Source of the DNA: Terfezia claveryi | Taxonomy: Eukaryota; Ascomycota; Pezizomycetes; Pezizales; Pezizaceae | Direction: 5' to 3' | Assembly (NCBI GenBank): GCA_015179025.1 | Contig: WHUX01000422.1 | Location: forward strand, 1 to 29,181 | Length of the DNA: 29,181 bases | Shown: in pieces, positions 18,621 through 27,860 of the stretch | Layout of the letters: the number at the start of each line of letters is the position of its first letter | How positions within the stretch are numbered: position 1 is the stretch's first letter | Notes under the pieces: generated by a model | Database searches by the model: none | Told to the model about the DNA's origin: nothing | What the model saw: only the letters and a program-made list of their open reading frames with translations | Translations under genes and position numbers: made by a program

Positions 18621-20383
18621 ATGTCGATATTGAGAGGATTACTTGGTGAAGCCTCCGATGAGCCTATGGCTGACACTGATAATGATAGTGTTGTCCAAGC
18701 ACAACAACGAGCTGAACAATTTATCGAGCAATACTATGCTCCCTCATCTCAGATTCCACAGTTTCAGGAACGCTGAAGCACCCCTGTCAACAAATAGGAC
18801 TCGGATCAATATCCTCCTCCTCTCCAGAACCTATCATACGATCAGTCGCTCCATCAGTACCTCCATCTATCAATCCAGGACCCTCCACTAAGGGCAAGCG
18901 ACCAGCAGCTCGCCACCAAACTCCCGTTGATCCTGGATACGCTGCCATGAAGGCACAAGTTCAGCGTTTAGAGGCAGAAAAGCAAGCTGCACTAGCACAG
19001 GTACAACAGCTACAACAGACACAGACAGCACATACCGAATTCATTCAGCGAAGTGCAGCAGACATCCAGAACACAGCTAATGCTGCTGCCAACAAACATG
19101 CACAATTATCGAATGATACACAAAGTGCCCTGTCACAGATCCAGAACCTTATTATTTCTGGACAAGAGAACCAAACAAAGGAGTTTCAGACAATTCACCA
19201 CAACCTTCGATATCTTAAAGGACAAGCTGACTTCTACCATGACCAATATCAGCAAAGGTTTGCTAGTATTGAAGGACAATTTGCTGGGATGAAAGGACAA
19301 TTTACTAGCTTTCAAGATCGACTTGAAAGGGTAGAACGATGAGTACAGGCTCCTCAGCCTATGCATCCTCCAGCAAATACAGCACAAAGACTCGAGCAAG
19401 CAGCAGGAGGTATACCACCACCTCCTCCACTACCAGTCAAACAAAGATGACACAGAGACCCCACTCCTCCACTACCACCTCCAGTAGGACTTGGGATCTT
19501 CGAAGATAAGCAGATAGCAGGCAAAGCACCACCCCCGAATAAATTCAAAGGGGACCGAACACACCTTGAAGGCTGGATCCTTCAAATGGACGATTACTTT
19601 CTCATCACTCTCACCCGAAATGAAGACCAGAAGCTAGCATATGTTGGGTTATCAATGGATGGAAAAGCATTGGATTAGTGGAAGGCTAACCGAGTTAAGT
19701 ATCATACCTGGAAGGAGGTTAAGGAAGCCATGGAACTGTATTATGGGGACTACTACCAGGCAGATCGAGCATATCATGACCTAGCGGCCTTACAAAAGAC
19801 TAGTTCTATCTTAGATTATTTAACGGAGGTAGATAGGCTTAACAATTATGCCAAACTATCCGAGATGCAGGTCATCAATATTATAATCTCCAACCTTCCC
19901 CATGATCTCCGCAAATCAATGGCCCACTACAAAAACCTCCGCACCTTCCCTCACCAATGGAGACAGAAGCTTATCGAAATGGATATCATTTCTACTGAGT
20001 TTCAAAGCCGTAACCATCATGCTCCTCCAACGCAACCGGTATCAAAGAAAAGAACCTTTGAAGAGCGAGTACAACTTCGAGGAGGGAATACTACAACTGC
20101 GAATACTCGTCATGAATCAACAACTATACCAGATGGATCAATCCGCATCCCTTCACAAACCTTTAACAAACGAGAAAAAGAAAGGCGATGTGTATGGTGT
20201 GGAAGAAGTAGTCATCTATCTAAAGACTGCAAGGAGGACAAACGATTGAAGACTCCTCCTCCTACAAATGCTAGCACTAATAACCGAAACCAAGAGCATA
20301 CCAACAAGAAAGTTCGGACTGATAAAGGACACCTCAAAATCACTGAGTTAGGTTCTGAAGAAGAAGAATCGGGAAAAGAATAA
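18621..20383 (+). pseudogene. A3 gag
   Basis: ATG at 18621 opens MSILRGLLGEASDEPM. The frame is stopped at 18774 (TGA) and 18795 (TAG), shifts before about 18830, then runs from about 18830 to the stop at 20383 with stops at 19340 (TGA), 19448 (TGA) and 19676 (TAG, before WKANR, where Gypsy Gag usually has Trp-Trp). From 18947 there is a long coiled coil rich in Gln (QRLEAEKQAALAQVQQLQQ), a Pro-rich hinge, then the capsid-like domain (FKGDRTHLEGWILQMDDYF, LRKSMAHYKNL). A CCHC knuckle follows at about 20185-20230 (CVWCGRSSHLSKDC), then a basic/acidic tail. The longest open parts are 18947-19342 and 19730-20383. Gag would form the particle and bind RNA through the knuckle. Confidence 0.9.
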
Positions 20384-20439
20384 GGAGTACATCACCTACC
20401 GTCGGATGTACTCCTAGACACTCTCCCTTTCTGATGGTC

Positions 20440-20739
20440 TGAATTTTCATTGCTGGGGAAGAAATAGAAGCAGTGATAGACTGTGGAGCTAGTGCTCCAG
20501 TCGTTGGAAAAAGGTTAGCAATTAAGTTGGGAATTTGGAAAAGAGCCAGGGAAGTTAAGGTTAGGCAGGGAGATGGATCTCGAATCTCTGGAGGAAAATA
20601 TGTTGTTAATACTAGGTTTGATATATTGGATTCCTCTTCTCGTTTTTTGGGTAAGTTTAGGATGGATGCCGAAGTATTGGACATTAGAAAGAAGGATGTT
20701 ATTTTGGGTTTATCTTGGTTGACAGAAAATGGATTTTAG
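20440..20739 (+). pseudogene. A3 aspartic protease
   Basis: The frame reads FIAGEEIEAVIDCGASAPVV and ends with KKDVILGLSWL. D-C-G-A stands where retropepsins have D-[ST]-G-A, and ILGLSWL is the second conserved segment. The open part is 20473-20739. The protein would cut the Gag-Pol precursor. It is in a different frame from gag, and the next domain needs another frame change at about 20739. Confidence 0.8.
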
Positions 20740-21640
20740 TGGATACTCAGGACAGGTGCCTGAGACAGGTCTCTACAGGTTTGATTATTCCATGTTCTGT
20801 TAGATGGATTCCTACTATTTCTGTTCTTGAAGTTGAAGAGCTACTTGAGGATGGTGAGATCGTGCTTATTATTGATGCAAGCGAATGATACTCTCGTTAC
20901 GCACATTGCTTTACCGCAGAACAGGCAGCTAGACTCCCTGAACACAAGCCATGGGACCACGAAATCCCCCTCCAAGACCCAACTGCAAAGATACCATTCG
21001 GGGCTATCTACAAGACCACATGGGAGGAAGACAAAGCCCTTCAGAAGTACCTTGATGAGAACCTTCCCACTACCAAAGTTCGACGCTCATGTTCCTCCAC
21101 CGGTGCACCCATCCTATTTGTTCGAAAGAAAGACGGATCTTTAAGGCTATGTGTTGATTACCGAGCCCTTAACCGTCTCACAGTGCCGAATAAATACCCA
21201 TTCCCTCTCATCTCTAAGTTGCTTGATAGAACTCGTGGAGGTAAATGGTTCATACGATTGGACCTCAAAAATGGGTATAACCTCATCAGGATTGCACCAG
21301 GAGATAAATGGAAGACAGCATTCAGGACGAAGAAGGAACTATTCGAGTATACCATGATGCCATTTGGGTTGACCAATGCCCCCGCTACATTTCAAGAAAT
21401 GATGGATACAATCTTCAAGGATATGGAAGGATGTATCTAGTACTTGGACGACATACTCATCTACGGAGGTGAGATAGAGGAAGAACATCAACAACTAGTC
21501 GAAAAGTTCTTCAGCAATGCATCCAACATGGGTTAGCCATTAACCTCATGAAGTCCGAGTTCCATGTCCAGGAGACCTTATTCCTTGGTCATATTATCAA
21601 TGGCCAACACGTCCAAATGGATCCCTCCAAGCTCGAAACT
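20740..21640 (+). pseudogene. A3 reverse transcriptase
   Basis: Frame pieces give PEHKPWDHEIPL, GAPILFVRKKDGSLRLCVDY, RLDLKNGYNLIRIAPGDKWK (first catalytic Asp), MPFGLTNAPATF and YLDDILIYG (catalytic box 21441-21452). A TAG at 21438-21440 immediately precedes the box; A1 has TGG there, so a G-to-A change made the stop. Another TGA at 20886-20888, before the RT proper, is shared with A1. A frameshift follows near 21505. Confidence 0.92.
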
Positions 21641-22295
21641 ATGTCCAAGTGGCCCATTCCTACCAAGAGAAAGAGGTTCAAGCATTCCTAGGCTTCGCTA
21701 ATTATTACCGTCGATTTATTGCCGACTATAGTGCAAAGGCACGTCCCTTAATCAACTTAACGAAAGATGTTCCTTTCAGTTGGGGACATGAACAACAGCA
21801 AGCCTTTGATGACCTCCGAGAACGATTCCTCACTGCTCCCATCCTCACACAGTTTGACAGACAACTTGAGACAATCATAGAGACTGATGCTAGCAACCAA
21901 GCTATCGCTGGTATCCTCTCTCAATATCATATTGTCAATGGAGGAAAGCAGCTTCACCCTGTTGAATACCATGCAAAAACCCTTTCCGCAGCTCAACGCA
22001 ACTGGCCTATCCACGATAAAGAGTTGTTTGCAATCGTAGATTGCTTCGGAAGTGGCGAGATTGGTTGGTTGGCGTTTCAGTAAACGTCTATACAGACCAC
22101 CAAGGGTTACAATATTTCAACACCAAACAGAAGCTCAACTCCCGTCAAGCTACCTGGTACCTCCGCATGTCTGAGTTCATCTACAATATTCACTACAGAC
22201 CCGGTTCGAAGATGGGCAAGCCTGATGGCCTGTCTAGACGTTCAGGGAAGAGAAATCCGGCATGGATGCTAGATTTTTCGAAGATGGACAGCTAA
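21641..22295 (+). pseudogene. A3 RNase H
   Basis: 21649-22083 encodes FLGFANYYRRFIADYSAKA and ETDASNQAIAGILSQYH, then HAKTLSAAQRNWPIHDKELFAI. After a one-base loss near 22050 (A1 keeps the base) the frame of 22041-22295 continues KWRDWLVGVSVNVYTDHQGL and PDGLSRRSG. It carries the Asp/Glu/Asp residues of Gypsy RNase H and the tether to integrase. Confidence 0.9.
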
Positions 22296-23457
22296 TGGTA
22301 CTTGGGAAGAGGATGAAGAGGAAGCCGAAGATGTTGAAGTGGAAGGAATAGATGTGGCCGGATGGCAGAAGAAGGATGGACTATGGGTAGTACCCTCCGA
22401 GTTCAAGTTGGAAGTGCTAAGACAGTACCATGATAGTCAAGTGGCAGGATATTGGGGAAGACATCATACTCAAGAGCTAGTGTCAAGGAATTTACATGGA
22501 TAAGTGGCAGGAAGATATAGGAACTATGTGGCAGGATGTACTAAGTGTCAGAAAGCAAAGGCAGATAGGCATAGCAGGCAAACGAAGTTGGTACCAATAC
22601 CAACTGGAGAACGACCGTTTGAGGAAATAGCTATGGACTTCATTGGTGAGCTACCAGAGTCAGAAGGTTTCAATGCAATACTCGTTATCACGGACCGGTT
22701 TACGAAAGTACAACACTATATTCCGGCAAAAACTACATGGACAGCATCCGATGTTGCTGATACCTATATTAATGAGATATGGAGACTCTATGGCCTCCCC
22801 CGACATATCACCTCTGACCGCAGTCCACAATTTGCTTCCAGATTCCTCAAGGAGCTTAACCAAAAGCTCAACATAACCCTCTGCCTCTCCACCGCCTATC
22901 ACCCTCAGACCGATGGACTTGCTGAATGAGCAGTCCAAACACTTAAGCAGTACCTCCGCATCTACTATCATGACAGACAAGCTCGTTGGAAACAATGGCT
23001 ACCCTTAGCCGAGTTTGCCTATAATACTGCCGCCCACTCTACCCATAAGTACTCCCCTTACCGAAGTTTGTATGGCTTCGACCCTCGCACCATTCACCTA
23101 TCAGATGACTATGAATTCTCCTCTCCCGCCGCAGAAGAATGGCTAGACCGAATGACAACTGTGCACAACCAAATTCACGATACCCTTAAGCAAATCAACC
23201 ATAAAAGAAGTGCTATACACCTCGAGAAGGCACGCAGGTTTGCTATTGACGACTGGGTATTGGTTGACCACCGGAACCTACAAATATGAGCTGGGAACAA
23301 CCGTTCCCTCACTAGCAAGTGGATAGGGCCCTACAAGGTCATTGAAGCTATCGGTTCACACGCATATAGGCTCGAAGTTCCACAAGGCACATGATGGCAC
23401 AATGTTGTTCATGTAACCCTCCTAAAACCATTCAAACGACGAGGTGAACCACAAGAT
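22296..23457 (+). pseudogene. A3 integrase
   Basis: H2C2 finger (frameshifted part 22400-22500; CTKC at about 22537), then catalytic core with AMDFIGELP, TSDRSPQFAS and DGLAE, in the segment 22504-22929. TGA at 22927-22929 is CGA in A1. It continues in the same frame with AVQTLKQYLR, LAEFAYNT, SLYGFDPRTIHL and, after stops at 23287 and 23392, WHNVVHVTLLKPF. The core joins DNA ends to the target. Confidence 0.9.
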
Positions 23458-23670
23458 ATGGATGAAGATGAACCAGATATCTTCGAAGTTGAATCCATTA
23501 TGGACTCTCGCAAAAATAGAGGAATAGTCAAGTATAGGGTGCATTGGGAAGGATATACGGAGTTTGAAGACACTTGGGAGACCTTTGACAAGTTAGATAA
23601 CTGCCCGGAGAAGCTCAGAGAGTATCGAGAGAAGTTCCCTAATAAGCCACGAGATGAAAGAGATGTATGA
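23458..23670 (+). CDS. A3 chromodomain and Pol C-terminus
   Basis: 70 codons with no stop: a DEDEPDIFEVESIMDSRKN start, YRVHWEGYTEFEDTWE, then KLREYREKFPNKPRDE. FEVESI, YRVHWEGY and DTWE are the three aromatic-bearing blocks of a canonical chromodomain, which binds modified histone tails and directs integration. Natural stop at 23668-23670. Confidence 0.9.
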   Translation: MDEDEPDIFEVESIMDSRKNRGIVKYRVHWEGYTEFEDTWETFDKLDNCPEKLREYREKFPNKPRDERDV

Positions 23671-23696
23671 GGCTGGCTCTACATCAGGAAATTTCA

Positions 23697-23846
23697 ATGG
23701 ACGAAGACATGGTACCTTTTACCCTTCTACTCATCACCTTTTCCCTGTGGGTTTTTTGGCGAGAGGTTTGGTTTTTAACGGCCATGGCATGTATGTGTAG
23801 ACACACCGGTCTTGTGGTACCCTTAAATGGGAGTGAAGGTATCTAG
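23697..23846 (+). CDS. A3 small frame with a hydrophobic segment, after pol
   Basis: 49 codons from ATG 23697 to TAG 23844. It starts MDEDMVPFTLLLITFSLWVF, then WREVWFLTAMACMCRHT. One membrane helix is likely. The A2 counterpart is almost the same although A2 and A3 LTRs are much diverged. A run of about 49 identical bases in the middle also allows a cis-acting RNA or DNA role. Not a recognised family. Confidence 0.4.
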   Translation: MDEDMVPFTLLLITFSLWVFWREVWFLTAMACMCRHTGLVVPLNGSEGI

Positions 23847-23854
23847 CTAGTTGG

Positions 23855-24533
23855 TGTAATGAATGGTACTAGACAGTATTCATTCGATACTGTTTATACA
23901 ATCTATATCCGTAGACACGGACGTTTGTGTATTTCGGTTCTGCTGAGGTAAGACCTCAGAAGGGTAGGGAGATTACTATATGGGACGTTCCCGAAGGGAA
24001 CAGTAATTAACTGGTGTAATCTATCTTATATGATTTGTGCTATCTAAGCTATATGATCTTGATCTGATCGGAATATAGGCTTGCTTGCTCTGAAGGCTTG
24101 CTTGGTTGCTTCTTGTCTTTCTGTGGATTCCAGAGGGAATCCAGCGGCCTATTTATACTCCTTGAGATCTGATGACTAAGGAAATAAATACAATAAAGGG
24201 TGGCACACCAGAAGGTGGTGCGCTGTACAAAAGGGGTCATGTGGCCATAGTAATGAGTCACACGCCATAAATGATGGTCATGTGGCCATAGTAATGAGTC
24301 ACACGCCTTAAACAGAGGTCACGCAGCCATAATGAGGGTGTCTTCATATGGCAAGTGCCATGGAACTTCCCATGGTAGATTCCGCGTGCTATGGACGCTT
24401 ATAAAGCAATAGGAGGTGGTAGAAGGCTAGTCCTTCAACCGAGAGCTTAATTACATAACATAGTAGTAATATAGGAAATATAATAGTATATAATCAATTA
24501 TATAAGCAATGAAATAACGTTCTCCATCACACT
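23855..24533 (-). repeat. X2 3' LTR (679 bp)
   Basis: Aligns along its whole length with both X1 LTRs. The tandem repeat is at 24235-24331, with TGAGTCA at 24254-24260 and 24295-24301. Polypurine tract GTGGGGAAG (minus) is at 24534-24542. Confidence 0.93.
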
Positions 24534-24779
24534 TCCCCACATAGAAGGATTTCCTATGCTTACTTCTTTCGCTCTGCCATATTGGTTTCCATATGTCCTA
24601 AGATTTGATGCATTGTTAATACATTAGCATTAACATGAATATCCTTAGTGTTTCTATGACTCATGATTCTATCTCGTTCTTGTTGGATGAGAGCTCGGGT
24701 CTCATCTCTGGTTCGTGGTCCTTGTTTTCCTTTAGTCCTTCGACGTCTCTTGAATGTGAATCATATTTAGGAGTGTATC
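24534..24779 (-). pseudogene. X2 3' region with truncated chromodomain
   Basis: Aligned with X1 6595-6960 except for a 70-bp loss after 24758 (X1 6821-6890), which removes the end of the chromodomain coding. The remaining chromodomain frame (RQYKVRWLGYTPKYDS) is out of frame with the 592-aa integrase frame, which overlaps it. The rest is 3' untranslated sequence. Confidence 0.7.
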
Positions 24780-26558
24780 CTAGCCATCTGACCTTATATT
24801 GTCTTTCTCCAGTTCGAGGAGCTGTTCTGAATTCTTATACCTTTTCAACTTCATAACAATCATCTTAATTGGTCCTGGTTCCTGAGATTGTCTGTGAGGG
24901 AACTGGATGGGATCGTTTTTGTAGTATGGTTTGAGTTTGCTAATATGAAAAGTATTATATATGAGGTGGAGGTCAGGTTGACTGGATAGGTCTAGGCTAT
25001 AGTTATTGCGTTTCCGATTACTAGAAATAATGGGAAATGGGCCTAGCCATTTTGGTTTGAGTTTGGGTGAGACGTTCGATAGGTTGATGTTTTCTGAGGA
25101 AAGCATAACTTGTTGTCCGACTGAAAATTTGGCTGTATTGGGTAGTCGTTTGTTCGCTTGAGATGCTTGAGTCTTCTTGGCGTCATATAGGTTTTTAGAC
25201 GTTACCTCATGACGTTCATTTGCGGGTACATATGCATTAATGGGGTATGGAAGTATCGATACGCCAAGATGTACATTAAATCCAAATAGTGTGGAAAAGG
25301 GACTATTCTGTCTAGCGGCATTATACCTAGAGTTAAGTTTCAACTGTATCTCTGGTAGTTTCTGTAGCCAATCAAATCCTTCGATTTTACAGGCTCTTGC
25401 TACTTGTAGAATTTCTTTGTTCACAATTTCCGATTGTCCGTCTGCACGTGGATGATATGCGGTGGACGGTTCCAACTTGATTCCTTTATTCCTAGCCCAA
25501 TCTTGAAAGTGCGTTGACATAAAAAGAGTGTCGCGGTCAAAAACAATACAGAAAGGGTATCCCATAGTCGGGACTACATGAGTATCAAAGGTAGCAGTAC
25601 ATTGTTCTGCTGTGAAATTATCTGAGACAGGAATAAGAAACTTGAATCCTGATTGTCTATCGACAATCGTCCAAAGTCGTGAAATACAAACTACATGATC
25701 TTCTTCAACAGGAATATTCGGGTACAAAATTGAACACTTAGTAAACACAGGTGCTACTTTAAGAAAATCCATCGATATGTCAGTCCATGGCCTGCTTGGT
25801 ACATGTAATGGGGTTACGAGTCCAAGTGGTGCCTTGTTGGAATACTTTGTCCGTTGACAAGTATCACAACTTCTGATATAGTCCTTAGTTGGTTCTGCAA
25901 AGGACTGGCAATCATATCGGTTAGTAAGATATTTCATCGTTTTTTCAATGCCACTATGAGCGGTTGCTTCATGTGCATCTTTAATAACCAATTCGAGATA
26001 GTTCTTACCTTCGATGTTAAAGGTAGAGGGCAAGACTAGTCTCCATTGTCCTTGTCGGTTCTTGACATACAAAAATCCATCTTTTATTCTATGATCCTTA
26101 CGGTTCACAAAGGTATCATAGTAGTTCTTCCAGATAGGACATACTCTCATGCATGATTGATATGCGGCTTTCATACCTGTTCCTTGGTCAAGCCAGTGTG
26201 TGATGAAGTAGTCCTTGTCGTCTTCCCATCCGTCGCTGATGTGCTTCTCTTCAATGAGCTTGTTGAGGGTCGGTTCGATCCTTGTGTTGAAGTCATTGAT
26301 GGTGGGTTTCTTCTCCTTGCAAGTGGAAGCATTATGTCCTGAAAACTTACAGAAATCACAACGCTGTCTGGAGGTCTTGGTATCTTGAATGAAAGAGGGT
26401 AAATCTTCGTCAATGGCTACTCGCTTTTTAGAACGAGTGGTGACGGCGGCGGTGTTGATTGGAATTGCGTTGCTGCTGCTAGCGGTTGCAGCTGGTTGTT
26501 GAGGTGCATTCCATGGTTGTTGTGGGGCAACAGGAGTATTCATGATCTCCTGTTCCAT
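24780..26558 (-). CDS. X2 Pol segment: CCHC knuckle and integrase (592 aa)
   Basis: Continuous 592 codons. A CCHC knuckle C67-C70-H75-C80 follows a Gln/Pro/Ala-rich start. The integrase H2C2 finger is H196, H201, C231, C234. The catalytic triad is D264 (SMDF), D341 (VFDRD) and E377 (GQSEIVN), with 35 residues between the last two, the usual D-x35-E. The C-terminal SH3-like region has KPKWLGPFPI at about 501-510. The last ~25 residues are out of the chromodomain frame, so a frameshift lies near residue 565. The ATG at 26558 is internal to the ancestral Pol; a one-base loss near 26570 cut it off from the preceding segment. Confidence 0.9.
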   Translation of the reverse strand: MEQEIMNTPVAPQQPWNAPQQPAATASSSNAIPINTAAVTTRSKKRVAIDEDLPSFIQDTKTSRQRCDFCKFSGHNASTCKEKKPTINDFNTRIEPTLNKLIEEKHISDGWEDDKDYFITHWLDQGTGMKAAYQSCMRVCPIWKNYYDTFVNRKDHRIKDGFLYVKNRQGQWRLVLPSTFNIEGKNYLELVIKDAHEATAHSGIEKTMKYLTNRYDCQSFAEPTKDYIRSCDTCQRTKYSNKAPLGLVTPLHVPSRPWTDISMDFLKVAPVFTKCSILYPNIPVEEDHVVCISRLWTIVDRQSGFKFLIPVSDNFTAEQCTATFDTHVVPTMGYPFCIVFDRDTLFMSTHFQDWARNKGIKLEPSTAYHPRADGQSEIVNKEILQVARACKIEGFDWLQKLPEIQLKLNSRYNAARQNSPFSTLFGFNVHLGVSILPYPINAYVPANERHEVTSKNLYDAKKTQASQANKRLPNTAKFSVGQQVMLSSENINLSNVSPKLKPKWLGPFPIISSNRKRNNYSLDLSSQPDLHLIYNTFHISKLKPYYKNDPIQFPHRQSQEPGPIKMIVMKLKRYKNSEQLLELEKDNIRSDG

Positions 26559-27325
26559 TTGTCGGTTGTCATCTGTTCGGTAGGGTTACTGAACTGAATG
26601 CTGGGTTGGAGAGTGGGTTGTGTCGGCTTGTTGGCAATCCATCTTTTTGCCCATTCTCCGATTTCCTGGATAGCTTCTTCACGGCTGAGAGCTGGTGGAG
26701 GTGGATAAGCTGGCGTTTGTTGTACTGGTGCTAGTTCCTTTTGAGGCTCATTTGCGGCTAGGATATGCGCAATATGAGTCGTAAGGAATTCCTTCTCCTT
26801 CTTAAGAACTGAGGCTGTCAGGTCACAGTTCAAACTGCCATGTCCGTGGTGGTTGCAGATTGCACATGTTTCGACGGTGAACATGCGGTTGTTCATGGCG
26901 TGGGAGCTGCCATGAACTGGACAGTAAAAATCGCGGCAAAAGGACCAGTGCATCCTTTTGTGTTGTTGCCAATTGCTATGAGCCAGGTCGATAGCAATTT
27001 CTTTCGCTTCTTCAGGAGCGAGGGTATTTTGTTGTGCGTTTTCAGAAGATGGAGGCCTATATCTTAGTCCAAGAACTGTTAAGGGTTTGTTCTTGTTTAT
27101 ATTGGGTACACGATCATACCCGCTGAAAACTTCTTCTGGTATAGTGGATAGAGTCTCGTCGTCTGAGGACTCTTCTTCCTTCATCATGTCATATTCGCTT
27201 TCTTCATCCTGGATGCCCTCGAAGTATGGACAGAAGATATGGTGTCCAAGTTCTTCGGCTCTTCCACGACATTTGTTGAAGTCGCAGTCGACATGCTTGA
27301 AATTGATAGCTCCGCGAGAAACCAT
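26540..27325 (-). CDS. X2 Pol segment: Cys/His-rich module (261 aa)
   Basis: Lies between RNase H and integrase. Clusters: C14-x4-C19...H28-H29-x2-C32; C130-x4-C135-x2-H138-x3-H142; and a CCHC knuckle C154-C157-H162-C167. An acidic stretch (residues 41-58) and a Pro-rich stretch (200-213) separate or follow them. All clusters are kept in X1. Standard Ty3/Gypsy Pol goes from RNase H through a short tether to the integrase finger, so about 320 residues here are extra. They probably bind RNA or DNA; the function is not known. Confidence 0.8.
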   Translation of the reverse strand: MVSRGAINFKHVDCDFNKCRGRAEELGHHIFCPYFEGIQDEESEYDMMKEEESSDDETLSTIPEEVFSGYDRVPNINKNKPLTVLGLRYRPPSSENAQQNTLAPEEAKEIAIDLAHSNWQQHKRMHWSFCRDFYCPVHGSSHAMNNRMFTVETCAICNHHGHGSLNCDLTASVLKKEKEFLTTHIAHILAANEPQKELAPVQQTPAYPPPPALSREEAIQEIGEWAKRWIANKPTQPTLQPSIQFSNPTEQMTTDKWNRRS

Positions 27326-27860
27326 ATTGTTCTGAGTAGGGTTTCTGGTGAGTGGAAAGTTCTTAAAGCGTTGGTAGAGATGTTGCGGTTGTAGGTATGG
27401 TTAGGAGGATCGATGCTGTTGGAGATATAATCGTCCTCGGTGGTGGGAGTATCCAAGTATTTATGCTTTCTTGATAGAGTGTCTGCTATCAAATTTTCCT
27501 TTCCTGCGGTATGCTGTATGTCTGTATCAAATTCCATTAGGTAATCTTGCCATCGTCTCAATTTTTGACTTGCAGGCGTTTGAGTATGGAAGGTTACTAA
27601 CGGTTTGTGGTCGGTAAGGATAGTGAACTTGTGACCTCTCAATTGTGCTTCAAAAAATTTTAATGAGTCAATAATCGCTAATAATTCCTTTTGAAAGGTA
27701 GGATAATTGAGTTGTGCTGGATTAAATTTTCTAGAGTGGAAGCATGATGGTCTGATGTGCGTCAACGTCCTTGACCTATCCAAGATCCTAGTCCTACATC
27801 ACTAGCATCACAGACTAAATATTTGGGTTCAGTAGATTCATTATTCCAGGGTTTTAAAAC
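27184..27860 (-). pseudogene. X2 RNase H
   Basis: The 199-codon frame 27184-27783 encodes SRKFNPAQLNYPTFQKELLA, KFTILTDHKPLVTFH and HTAGKENLIADTLSRKH. The first acidic motif (LVCDASD) is just upstream at about 27790-27830 in another frame. It overlaps the Cys/His segment because of a frameshift near 27340. Confidence 0.88.

Larger units (their letters stand above)
17950..23854 (+). mobile_element. A3: Ty3/Gypsy chromovirus, plus strand, 3' LTR not in window
   Basis: 5' LTR, gag, protease, RT, RNase H, integrase, chromodomain and a 3' segment, in Gypsy order. It starts inside the A2 chromodomain (possible target copy GTCAA at 17945-17949) and is cut by X2 at 23854. The 3' LTR and the other target copy should lie beyond X2, outside the window. 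Confidence 0.92.
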
